Positions 46,178 through 54,716 of a stretch of 64,000 nt of DNA are shown one piece after another. The stretch is taken from NCBI RefSeq assembly GCF_017254835.1, contig NZ_JAFKCW010000002.1, positions 1,100,592 through 1,164,591 of the forward strand, given 5' to 3'. The notes under the pieces were generated by a model that was given only the letters and a program-made list of their open reading frames with translations, ran no database searches and was not told the DNA's origin. The stretch comes from Algoriphagus aestuariicola (GTDB lineage Bacteria > Bacteroidota > Bacteroidia > Cytophagales > Cyclobacteriaceae). Position numbers and translations under genes: made by a program. Position 1 is the first letter of the stretch. Every line of letters starts with the position of its first letter.

Positions 46178-47653
46178 GTGCACCAGACCACTCTACTGTC
46201 TATACAATCAGCAAGAATCCTCCACGGAGGGATCCAACAGTTTTCCGATCTCAACTTTTCATGGAAAAAAGGCGAACACTGGGCTATTGTTGGAAACTCC
46301 GGAAAAGAACTGAGCGCTTTTTTGGAAACACTTCGTGGCCATACCATCGTGTCGGCGGGCAAGATCTCCCGACCGTTTTCTTGGGAGTATTCCCAACAAA
46401 AACACAATGACGGGCAAGTTCACAGTTTTCGTGATCTGATAGCCTATGTTTCTCAGAAGTATGAGCTCAAAAACCGATCAAATCAGCAGAACTTCTACTT
46501 CCAACAGCGATTCAATTCCTCCGAATCAGAGCAAACCCTGACGGTGAAGGAATGCTTGAAACAGGTCGAACCCAAAATACAGGGCCCTTGGACCGTGGAA
46601 AACGCCAGTCGTGCACTGAACCTAAACGGTCTTCTGGACCAATCCCTGCTCAAACTTTCCAATGGTGAAACCAGAAGGCTTGTCCTTGCCATGGGATTGA
46701 TGCGACAGCCACGGCTCTATCTCATGGACCAACCCCTGACCGGCCTGGATGTGAAGACGAGGGCAGCGTTTGGAAAGACGCTTCAAGCTATGATCCAATC
46801 TGGAATCCACGTCCTGCTGACGACCTCCCCCGGAGAGATTCCCGATGGCATCACCCACGTCGCCCAGCTGAATGCCTCGGGCATCATCCAAACTTGGCCT
46901 AGGGAATCATTCCCACACAAGGATCTACAACAAACCAAACTTGCTTGGGACTGGAACCTATTGAAAGCGCTGCTCCCTACTCCAGCCCCCTCTGACGAAA
47001 TGGTAGTCGACCTACAGGATGTGAACATCCGCTATGGGGAAAAGCAAATTTTAAAGAATCTCAACTGGCAGATCCGCTCCGGAGAGCAATGGCTCTTGAA
47101 AGGTCCAAATGGCGCCGGGAAGTCCACCCTGATCAGCCTCTTGATCGGAGAAAACCCCCAAGCCTATTCCCAAAAGATTTTTCTCTTTGGCAGAAAACGA
47201 GGAAGTGGCGAAAGTATCTGGGACGTGAAACGGCCGCTAGGCTTTGTCGCGCCGGAATTGCCTAGATATTTCTCCGCAAATCAAACCTGTCGGAAAGTGA
47301 TCCTATCCGGATTCTTCGATACCATGGGCCTTTTCAAGAAAACCACAGCCGAACAAGAGGAATTTGCTGACCAATGGCTCAGGCTTTTTGATCTCGAGCC
47401 AGTAAAAGACCTGCTCATCCAGCGGCTTTCGCTCGCCCAGCAACGTTGGACCTTGCTTGCTCGCGCCCTAATCAAGCATCCGAAGATATTAATCCTGGAC
47501 GAAGCTGCCCAAGGTCTGGACGATCTCCAGCGGGCGCTCTTTCGGGAGACCATTCAGAAGGTCTGTGAATTCTGCCCCATTACCCTTATCTATGTCAGCC
47601 ACTATGCCGAGGATGTACCGGAGGGAGTGACAAAGGTGTTCGAGCTGGGTTAA
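46178..47653 (+). CDS. Duplicated-ABC ATPase, ModF-like
   Basis: A 491-residue cytoplasmic protein with two ABC domains and no membrane part. Domain 2 has a complete Walker A (GPNGAGKSTLISLL, about 315-328) and Walker B (ILILDEAAQGLD). Domain 1 has a broken Walker A (GNSGKELSAFLETL) and Walker B Glu replaced by Gln (LYLMDQPLTGLD), although its signature LSNGETRR is present; it is probably inactive and regulatory. The start is GTG at 46178; no ATG fits. ModF-like proteins have a poorly understood role in molybdate-related or translational control. Confidence 0.87.
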   Translation: MHQTTLLSIQSARILHGGIQQFSDLNFSWKKGEHWAIVGNSGKELSAFLETLRGHTIVSAGKISRPFSWEYSQQKHNDGQVHSFRDLIAYVSQKYELKNRSNQQNFYFQQRFNSSESEQTLTVKECLKQVEPKIQGPWTVENASRALNLNGLLDQSLLKLSNGETRRLVLAMGLMRQPRLYLMDQPLTGLDVKTRAAFGKTLQAMIQSGIHVLLTTSPGEIPDGITHVAQLNASGIIQTWPRESFPHKDLQQTKLAWDWNLLKALLPTPAPSDEMVVDLQDVNIRYGEKQILKNLNWQIRSGEQWLLKGPNGAGKSTLISLLIGENPQAYSQKIFLFGRKRGSGESIWDVKRPLGFVAPELPRYFSANQTCRKVILSGFFDTMGLFKKTTAEQEEFADQWLRLFDLEPVKDLLIQRLSLAQQRWTLLARALIKHPKILILDEAAQGLDDLQRALFRETIQKVCEFCPITLIYVSHYAEDVPEGVTKVFELG

Positions 47654-47805
47654 TTGGTCTCTGGAACACAGCGTCCGCAAAAATTGCTTACAGGCGCCTC
47701 CGCTATGCTTATGCCTTTGGGCATCTTTAACAAACCAAAAGAATGTTTGTAGACCATTGAATCCATCTAAAATGATTGCGATAGAATATTACCATAAATA
47801 AATAA

Positions 47806-50505
47806 CTACTTTCTCTCTACCCTCACTCCCTTAAACATCACCTCGTTGTCACTTATCCTCAAATCCTTTCCGCTGGATGTGGTCACATTCTTGATGAAGA
47901 CCTCCTTGGTGATGACATAGGGGAATTTTTCCAGATATGAGTCATCAATCCTCTTGGGATTGAAATTTCCGAAAATAGTTGGTCCCCCATAGTCCTCAGG
48001 ATGATTTGAATCATCGATTATGAGATTTTCTATGATGATCTGTTCCGGCATATAGCAGATATATCCGAAGTCATGTTGCCCGGAATTGGATCCGCTGATC
48101 AAAGAGGCATGGATAGGTTTGCCAGCGGCTGGCACAAACCTACAGTCCCTTATTATCATTTTACCTTCCCAAGTACTGCCATAGTCCGAGCGTAAGTTAA
48201 CAAGGCTTCTAGCTCGGATCTCGGAGTTCTCTACGGTGAAAGTCCCACTGCCAATCGCATTGATTCCCATGTGCCCAAGTGTTGAATTACGAATCGTTGC
48301 ATTTGCTACTCCCATGTGCGCATCGAAGCGAGAGAATGTACAATTATCGAAAAGCAGATTTTTGCTGAAATTGGATCCCATAATCCCCCAAAAATTGCTG
48401 TCATCAATGTCATTGGTCTGGCTGCAGTTAACGAAGGATACATTCAAGGCACGACCAACTATAATATCATAAGAACCCATTGATACAGGCGCGCCCGCCG
48501 AGCCTATGGTTTGGTAAGTTTGATGTCCGGTAAGAACAACATTCTCTACCCGTACATCGGTGCAATTACTGATATTGAGAAATCCGCTGTAAGGCGCGCC
48601 ATGTTCGCCCTCACCAGTAATCTCGTGCTTCAGGCCATCTACAATTACATTCGAGCGCTGAATCGAGATATTTCGCATATAGTAGTTGTACTTCGATTCT
48701 TCACGGTTGGCAATCGTCTTAAACTGTCCTCCTATAATGGTCAGCTTGTTTTCATCGATAGGAAGAGCGGTGATTTCCGTGATCTGATCAAAATCCCAGA
48801 TGATCGGTGCATCTTCACTCACATTCCCATCTCGATCGACCAAAAAAATATCTGTTTGGGAAGCACCATTATTCTGGTTAGGCCCAAAACGGATGTACCG
48901 TTTCGTAGTTGTATCCGTGACTGTAATCAATGCAGGGCCTGGCAACTGCAAATCAACCTTCTTCTGATTTTTCTTAAGTGATTTTACCCCCTCGACTTTG
49001 TAAGATTCAAGACTGGAACTGACCAAGAAAATCGGGGAATTCCGGTTTCCCACTTCCCTATCGTCAATCACAAATGATGCTGTTCCAAAATCCGTATCTG
49101 TCTTAATGATAGCCGTCAGATCCTTCCCTCCGATGTAATAAATAGCTCCATCGTCGGCCTTCACAGGTAATCCTTGCGCATTGGCAAATTCATGTGCTGC
49201 TACGAGGGCTTTCATATCATCGGTTTTTCCGTCTCCCTTGGCACCAAAATCACTGTAACGAACCTCCCCGGAGGCGATCAGTCTAGAAGCAAGATCCGCG
49301 TTCACTACTGACTTTCCGATTTCCTTCTTTTCTTTCTTTGAAAGCCACAACAACGGAAATCTTACGGGCATGTTGCGGATGATTTCTGGAGTTGCAAAGT
49401 CCGCGTCAAGCGAATCCCAAAGCTGAAGGTAATTTTCCTGATCGTACGCCAATCCTCCAAAAAGCAAGAAAGGGTGCCGGACGGGCCACTGATCCCAATA
49501 CATCACATCTTTTTGATAAGGCCAAGAATCCTTGTCAGCTACAAATGGAAAAAGAAATGAAATACCTTTCTCCAACGATTTTCCGTCGGACGTTTCATAC
49601 GCAAACAGGTCCTCGGAATCATCCACATAGACCTGGCAAAGTGTTGCCATGGCATCTAAGGTGAACAGGGAATAGCCAAAAGGCTTAGTGCGCTTTAGTT
49701 CCAAAGGAAAGCTACCATCTTCGGCCATTTGGTCAGGCAAAAGCACCGTTTTGAACATTTTCTTGCAATAGTCCAGAACCTCCTTATTGTCGACCAGTTG
49801 CGCAAAAACTGCCGCCTGCATCGCCCAGCATACACTGTGATTGTTGCCGTGATCCCGCTCATCAATGCCATAAGGATGGGTAGTCATCCAGGTCAGGTAG
49901 GCAGCAAACCAGTCTTTCATTTGCTGAATATCCAAGGCGGAGATCACTCCGGAGCCTTCCACTGTTTCGATAGCTTTGGCTACCTCCATCAGCTGAATGG
50001 TATCGATGATCCCAATTCCACGCCCAGTCACTCTGCCCTTGATGGCCTGGGCATAAAGCAGGTTTGGATTCATCTTGGTGCCTTCCTCTATAAACCAAGC
50101 CCTGAGATGAGGAAGCAAATATTCCACATACTTTTTCTCTCCGGTCACCAGATAGGCCGAGGCCAGCGCCCCTGAAATCTGGCTAAAGCGGATCATGGCT
50201 TCCCGATGAGCAGTGAAATTGCCGGGATTGGTCAACCCATCCCGCTGAATGTAAGGCCCCTCTGGATTTGCCGGATCGGGCCACCAGTAATCTCCCTCGG
50301 AATAAAAATCATGGACTCCGCCTGCCGTTCTGGGGCTGCTTGTCGCGGTTACTGTGACGGGTATCAGACTCTTGTATTCTTCTGCCAGCCGCAATACTCT
50401 CTCCCGTTCCTTTGAGAAAATGTCAGCGTCGATGAACTCGGCTTTCGGTTCATTGGTAGAAAATAAGTTGAAAACAAAAAGTAGAACTGGTAGGTAATGG
50501 ATCAT
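47806..50505 (-). CDS. Exported alginate-lyase-domain / parallel beta-helix fusion enzyme
   Basis: An 899-residue secreted polysaccharide-active protein. A signal peptide (1-16) is followed by an (alpha/alpha)-barrel alginate_lyase domain (about 60-395; the conserved NNHSVCWAMQAAVFAQL and YYWWPDPANPEGPYIQRDG-type blocks are seen) and, from about 412 (RYSDFGAKGDGKTDD), a pectate-lyase-3-like right-handed beta-helix with many N/D-rich turns. The substrate is likely a uronic-acid-containing glycan; this is family inference. Both parts look intact. The gene is alone and no other CAZyme is nearby. Confidence 0.87.
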   Translation of the reverse strand: MIHYLPVLLFVFNLFSTNEPKAEFIDADIFSKERERVLRLAEEYKSLIPVTVTATSSPRTAGGVHDFYSEGDYWWPDPANPEGPYIQRDGLTNPGNFTAHREAMIRFSQISGALASAYLVTGEKKYVEYLLPHLRAWFIEEGTKMNPNLLYAQAIKGRVTGRGIGIIDTIQLMEVAKAIETVEGSGVISALDIQQMKDWFAAYLTWMTTHPYGIDERDHGNNHSVCWAMQAAVFAQLVDNKEVLDYCKKMFKTVLLPDQMAEDGSFPLELKRTKPFGYSLFTLDAMATLCQVYVDDSEDLFAYETSDGKSLEKGISFLFPFVADKDSWPYQKDVMYWDQWPVRHPFLLFGGLAYDQENYLQLWDSLDADFATPEIIRNMPVRFPLLWLSKKEKKEIGKSVVNADLASRLIASGEVRYSDFGAKGDGKTDDMKALVAAHEFANAQGLPVKADDGAIYYIGGKDLTAIIKTDTDFGTASFVIDDREVGNRNSPIFLVSSSLESYKVEGVKSLKKNQKKVDLQLPGPALITVTDTTTKRYIRFGPNQNNGASQTDIFLVDRDGNVSEDAPIIWDFDQITEITALPIDENKLTIIGGQFKTIANREESKYNYYMRNISIQRSNVIVDGLKHEITGEGEHGAPYSGFLNISNCTDVRVENVVLTGHQTYQTIGSAGAPVSMGSYDIIVGRALNVSFVNCSQTNDIDDSNFWGIMGSNFSKNLLFDNCTFSRFDAHMGVANATIRNSTLGHMGINAIGSGTFTVENSEIRARSLVNLRSDYGSTWEGKMIIRDCRFVPAAGKPIHASLISGSNSGQHDFGYICYMPEQIIIENLIIDDSNHPEDYGGPTIFGNFNPKRIDDSYLEKFPYVITKEVFIKNVTTSSGKDLRISDNEVMFKGVRVERK

Positions 50506-50835
50506 TTCGGGCTTTTTTAGGACACCTGCAACGAGGTCTTTTAAGATGCAATTTATTAGTATGAAATGAAAATCTACGTGTTTGTCAAGATGGTCTCAAC
50601 CTCTACCTAGGCTTGGGAGCATACCAAAAAAAATTGGGAGTGAATAGAGCGGACTCGGCAGGGTTAAGGAACTGGTAACTTCTAAAATTGGAATTCTCCA
50701 CACTCATTCTGCAATTCTTCACGGATAAGCCGAATCCACGCCAAGTTTTGATGGAAATAATTACATTAGACAAACCAGAATTCCAATTCCCTCCGCTCCA
50801 TCTCCCCAGACTTCCAGTAATATTCCGTTTACAGC
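50506..50835. other. Divergent intergenic region
   Basis: About 330 bases between two divergent genes, presumably carrying both promoters. I see no clear consensus box, palindrome or gene. Confidence 0.45.
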
Positions 50836-52104
50836 ATGAAGAGCAGACGTCAATTTATCCAAAAACTCAGTGCAGGGATCGCAATTCCAAGTCTGGTTTC
50901 TTTCAACTCCCTAAGTGGGCCTACTTCGAATCCGATTGATCCATCTTTACAGGGAGAGGATTTTTGGGCTCAGGTTAGAGCCAGGTTTCCATTAACCAAG
51001 GATCGTGTGTATCTCAACAACGGAACCTTCGGCCCCGCCCCCTTTGTGGTCCAAAAAGCGCTGGAATCTTCCTTGACGGAAATCAACACTACGGGAGAGT
51101 ATGGCAGCACTAGTCCGGAAAGGGAAAAATTGGCTGCCTTTCTTGGAGTGAACACTTCTGACCTTGCCCTTACCCACAACACCACAGAGGGAATCAATAT
51201 TATGGCTTGGGGCATTGAGTTGGAAAGAGGTGACGAGGTGATCATGACTAATCAAGACCACGCGGGAAATGCCCTGCCTTGGCTAAATAGGGCCAAGCTG
51301 CATGGAATAGTTCCAAAAATTTTTTCCCCGCTCCTCACGCAGGAGGAAAATCTCGAACTGATCAAGTCCTTGATTTCTCCCAAGACCAAGGTCATTGCCA
51401 TTCCCCACGTAACCTGTACCACTGGTTTGGTTTTTCCCATCAAAGAAATCTCGGAATTTGCAAGAAACAAGGGCATCTTAACAGCCATTGATGGAGCACA
51501 CGGCGCTGGGACCTTCGGCTTAAACCTTCAAGACCTGGGGTGCGACTTTTATGCCGGATGTTGTCACAAGTGGATGCTGGGTCCTGCCGGCACGGGGTTT
51601 CTCTATGTCCGGAGCGAGTCCATGGACAGCCTACAGCCACTACATTTCGGCGCTGGCGGAGACTTAGGCTGGGACTTATTCAGCAATCCTCCCGTACTCG
51701 AAGGCTATATCGAAAATGCCCACCGATATGACTATGGAACTCAAAGTACCTCACTGATGAAGGGCGTATCTGCCGCGGCAGCGTTCCATATCGAGATAGG
51801 AAAGGAACGCGTCGAAGCAAGAATCCGAGAGCTAAACCAATATCTTTTTGAAGGGATGCAGGAGCTAGGCGACAGGCTTAATATTCTCTCGCCCACAGAA
51901 CCGCAATCGAGGATTTGCATGTTGACAATCCGACCCAAAAAGACCGATTATCAATCTGTGGGAAATAAGTTGGGGGAGACTGGGTTTAGAATAAGGCAGG
52001 TACCGGAAGGAAGAACAAACGGGATTCGAGTATCTACCCACATCTATAACTCAAAGCTGGAGATCGATCGATTTCTCGCAGTGCTGCCAAAGGCACTGGA
52101 TTAA
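50836..52104 (+). CDS. Exported class-V aminotransferase-like PLP enzyme
   Basis: A 422-residue isopenicillin-N-epimerase-like or cysteine-desulfurase-like PLP enzyme. The N-terminus SRRQFIQKLSAGIAIPSLV is a twin-arginine export signal, so it folds with its cofactor before export. Core motifs are LNNGTFGPAP, TEGINIMAWGIELERGDEV, IDGAHGAGTFGLNL and the PLP Lys in CHKWMLGPAGTGFLYV (about 245). The substrate is unknown. The end converges on and overlaps the DUF1801 gene by 4 bases. Confidence 0.92.
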   Translation: MKSRRQFIQKLSAGIAIPSLVSFNSLSGPTSNPIDPSLQGEDFWAQVRARFPLTKDRVYLNNGTFGPAPFVVQKALESSLTEINTTGEYGSTSPEREKLAAFLGVNTSDLALTHNTTEGINIMAWGIELERGDEVIMTNQDHAGNALPWLNRAKLHGIVPKIFSPLLTQEENLELIKSLISPKTKVIAIPHVTCTTGLVFPIKEISEFARNKGILTAIDGAHGAGTFGLNLQDLGCDFYAGCCHKWMLGPAGTGFLYVRSESMDSLQPLHFGAGGDLGWDLFSNPPVLEGYIENAHRYDYGTQSTSLMKGVSAAAAFHIEIGKERVEARIRELNQYLFEGMQELGDRLNILSPTEPQSRICMLTIRPKKTDYQSVGNKLGETGFRIRQVPEGRTNGIRVSTHIYNSKLEIDRFLAVLPKALD

Positions 52105-52478
52105 ACTTTCTTCTTTTTAGCGGCTTTTGCCTGAACTTCAAAAAACCTGAATTTGACTATTTCTGCAATCAAGTCCAGAGGCAGGGGTTTGTCATGGGAA
52201 AATTGGATAGCCCCTTTGCTGGTCTGGTAGCCTTCGAGTTCTTTCTTGAATTCGCTGACTCCACTATTGGTTGGATAGAACCCGATATGATTTTTGGCTA
52301 CCGCATAGTAGACCAGCACTTCCGACGTCCTGACCGCAGGCATGTGGTAGCTTATCACCTCTTTTGCCTCAGGGATTTCCTTGAGTATTCTGGCTCTAAT
52401 TGCTTGGAGCTTTTCCAATATTTCTCCCGAAAACCAAGAAAAATACTCATCGACAGATTGGGGTTTTGGATTCATCAT
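52101..52478 (-). CDS. DUF1801 domain protein (YdhG-like)
   Basis: A 125-residue DUF1801 member with SVDEYFSWFSGEILEKLQAI, PEAKEVISYHMPA, GFYPTNSGVSEFKKEL and a lysine-rich end (AKAAKKKKV). It is second of this family in the window but only distantly similar to the 16847 gene. It appears leaderless: TAGTCTTG lies 5 bases before the ATG. The biological role is unknown. Confidence 0.9.
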   Translation of the reverse strand: MMNPKPQSVDEYFSWFSGEILEKLQAIRARILKEIPEAKEVISYHMPAVRTSEVLVYYAVAKNHIGFYPTNSGVSEFKKELEGYQTSKGAIQFSHDKPLPLDLIAEIVKFRFFEVQAKAAKKKKV

Positions 52479-52483
52479 GGCCG

Positions 52484-52491
52484 CAAGACTA
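52484..52491 (-). promoter_or_regulatory. -7 box of a leaderless DUF1801 transcript
   Basis: TAGTCTTG (one mismatch to TAnnTTTG) followed by CGGCC and the ATG at 52478, the same geometry as rlmD. Confidence 0.5.
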
Positions 52492-52650
52492 ATAATAAGT
52501 TTTCAAAACAGTATTTTTATTTAAATCGGATATCATCCCAGAATTTTATTATCAAAAATGACTTTAATCATGAATTTCGCCAAATTCAACGCCTTACTTT
52601 ATGATAACTAATCCACCTTATACTATTTTGAAAACTTAAACTACAAAAAA

Positions 52651-53271
52651 ATGAAAAGCAAATTTTCAACGCTTATGCTCGTGTTCGCAGCCGCAATCGG
52701 ACTTTGGAGCTGCTATCCGGATGGGCCGGACTACTATGAAGACACCGACATCACTTTTACCCAACACGACAGTGAATTTGACTTTGCCTCTCGGCAAACC
52801 TATGCGCTTCCTGACCGCATTGTCGTGGATGTGGAGATAGAAAATGGCGACACCTCCTATGTGTACATGAGGGATGTCTATGCGACTCCTATCCTTCAGA
52901 CCATCGACGCAAAGATGTCCGAATATGGCTGGACAAAGGTAGCGATCAGCGCCAGCCCAGATGTAGTTCTTACTCCCGCAGCTTTCAAAAACACAACCTA
53001 CTTCTATAGCTACTGGTATGACTGGTGGTGGGGCGGATGGTATCCGGGTTGGGGTTGGTATTATCCTCCCTACTACACCATCTCCAGCATCACTACAGGA
53101 TCGATGGTCATCAATATGGCAGATCCTAATGTAGATAATCCCGTGGACAGAGCGCCGGTGGCTTGGATGATGATCGGAAATGGCCTTGCTTCCGGATCAA
53201 ACAACGTCAGCAGAATAACGGATGCGATTAATCAGGCATTTGAACAGTCCCCTTATTTGAAGACCAACTAA
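52651..53271 (+). CDS. DUF4136-type lipoprotein with aromatic patch
   Basis: A 206-residue lipoprotein; the signal ends in LWSC with Cys21. A DUF4136-like body follows (DFASRQTYALPDRIV; DAKMSEYGWTKVAISASPDVVL). Residues about 121-142 are extraordinarily rich in Trp, Tyr and Gly (YWYDWWWGGWYPGWGWYY), perhaps a membrane-contacting loop. The function is unknown. It begins a three-gene group with a beta-barrel protein and a second DUF4136 lipoprotein. Confidence 0.88.
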   Translation: MKSKFSTLMLVFAAAIGLWSCYPDGPDYYEDTDITFTQHDSEFDFASRQTYALPDRIVVDVEIENGDTSYVYMRDVYATPILQTIDAKMSEYGWTKVAISASPDVVLTPAAFKNTTYFYSYWYDWWWGGWYPGWGWYYPPYYTISSITTGSMVINMADPNVDNPVDRAPVAWMMIGNGLASGSNNVSRITDAINQAFEQSPYLKTN

Positions 53272-53285
53272 TCAACTTTATAGCG

Positions 53286-53882
53286 ATGAAAAAATTTCTA
53301 ATTATAGCCGCATTTTTGGTCATGGTTTTCGCTGGGAACGCGAATTCGCAAAGCATGACGACTGTATCGTATTCCATGGGATTAGGCACCGGTGATCTGG
53401 GCGACTACGCGTCCACTTTCAGCGGCAGAGGATTTACGATAGACTATAGAAGGATGGTACAGCCCAATGTCGGCGTGGGGTTCTACTCCGGCTGGAACGT
53501 TTTCTATGACGAGCGACCATTTGACACCTACACGATGGACAACAGGTCCATCTCCGGCAAGCAATATCGTTATGTAAACAGCGTCCCTTTGATGGTAGCT
53601 ACCGACTACTATTTGAAGCCAGGGGAAGATATGAATCCCTTCATTGGGCTTGGAGTTGGCACAATCTATACAGAAAGGGCAACAGATATGGGTATCTATA
53701 GACTTACGGAGGATGCTTGGAGTTTTGCCTTTGCCCCGCAGGTGGGATTCATGTATTCTCTCAACAGATATGCAGGGGTATCCTTGGCAGTGAAATACAA
53801 TATGGGACTTGCTGCAGGAGATTTTGATTCCTCCCAATCCTATTTGTCCTTCAATATTGGATACGTCTTTATGGGAAATTAA
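53286..53882 (+). CDS. Outer-membrane beta-barrel protein
   Basis: A 198-residue small barrel of the OmpA_N/PF13505 type. Signal peptide MKKFLIIAAFLVMVFAGNANSQ is followed by GRGFTIDYRRMVQPNVGVGFYSG, MNPFIGLGVGTIYTE and FAPQVGFMYSLN, ending LSFNIGYVFMGN. It follows the DUF4136 lipoprotein by 14 bases, so they may form one outer-membrane unit. Confidence 0.9.
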   Translation: MKKFLIIAAFLVMVFAGNANSQSMTTVSYSMGLGTGDLGDYASTFSGRGFTIDYRRMVQPNVGVGFYSGWNVFYDERPFDTYTMDNRSISGKQYRYVNSVPLMVATDYYLKPGEDMNPFIGLGVGTIYTERATDMGIYRLTEDAWSFAFAPQVGFMYSLNRYAGVSLAVKYNMGLAAGDFDSSQSYLSFNIGYVFMGN

Positions 53883-53904
53883 TGCCCGACTTAGCTTAAC
53901 ACAA

Positions 53905-53938
53905 CAGAGGATGGCCGTTGGCCATCCTCTGATTTTTT
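53905..53938 (+). terminator. Terminator after the beta-barrel gene
   Basis: A 12-bp perfect stem (CAGAGGATGGCC) with loop GTT and a six-T run. Confidence 0.93.
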
Positions 53939-53963
53939 GGATCCCGTCAAAATCACCTTGAAA

Positions 53964-54539
53964 ATGAACCTGCTAAAAAACACCATTGCCGCCATACTTC
54001 TGTCCACCGCCTTGTCATCATGCGGTTCCATCATGCAAACCTATTCCTATAAGGCAAAAGGAGTTGAATTGGACAGCTATAAAACCTATGCTTGGGTAAA
54101 TCTAGAACAGATCGCCGAAGAAAATAAGGAGGGACAAAATCGCTACGCACGCTACATTCTGGACTTGGCCAACGAAGAATTGGTGAAAAAAGGCTTCAAG
54201 CTCGACGTGGACAATCCCGATGCGGTCTTCAAGTTTGATACGGAGATAGAAAACCGGGTGAAGTACAATCAATCCCCAACTGTAAGCGTGGGAGTCGGCT
54301 TTGGCGGCCCGGGCTACTATGTCGGTGGAGCAATGCCAGTTTCAGGAGGTCAGGTTACGCAGTACAATTATGAAGAAGGTGTGCTGAGCATAGAAATGTA
54401 TGAACCCAAAACAGGGAAGCTCATTTGGAGAGGCTGGGCCCAGGAGGAGATCTCCTTTGAAACCGACCTCGAATCAGACCTCAAAATGGCCGTGAGGAAC
54501 ATCTTCATGAAGCTGCCCGTCAAGCATAAAGAGAAGTGA
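53964..54539 (+). CDS. Second DUF4136 lipoprotein
   Basis: A 191-residue lipoprotein with Cys20 in LSSC (start at 53964; upstream codons in frame lie in the terminator). The DUF4136 pattern is clear: ELDSYKTYAWVNL, DLANEELVKKGFKLD, NPDAVFKFDTEIENR, SVGVGFGGPGYYVGG, and the GKLIWRGWAQEEI end. Separated from the first two genes by the strong terminator, so it probably has its own promoter inside 53939-53963 or beyond. Function unknown. Confidence 0.88.
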   Translation: MNLLKNTIAAILLSTALSSCGSIMQTYSYKAKGVELDSYKTYAWVNLEQIAEENKEGQNRYARYILDLANEELVKKGFKLDVDNPDAVFKFDTEIENRVKYNQSPTVSVGVGFGGPGYYVGGAMPVSGGQVTQYNYEEGVLSIEMYEPKTGKLIWRGWAQEEISFETDLESDLKMAVRNIFMKLPVKHKEK

Positions 54540-54679
54540 GGAAGTTGTTGGGCTGGGAAGTAGGAAGTCGGGTGTCCGATGTCCGGTGCCAAAGACAAGG
54601 ACAATCCTTCCACCTCCTATCTAAAATTGAGAGGTTATTGATACAAGGATAGCCTCGCAGATCGCACTTCATAAATCAA

Positions 54680-54710
54680 AAATGCAAAAGCCGGACTTCC
54701 GTCCGGCTTC
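54680..54710 (-). terminator. Terminator of the M81 peptidase gene
   Basis: AAGCCGGAC-TTCC-GTCCGGCTT, a 9-bp perfect stem followed on the minus strand by T-rich sequence. Confidence 0.8.
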
Positions 54711-54716
54711 TTGAAT

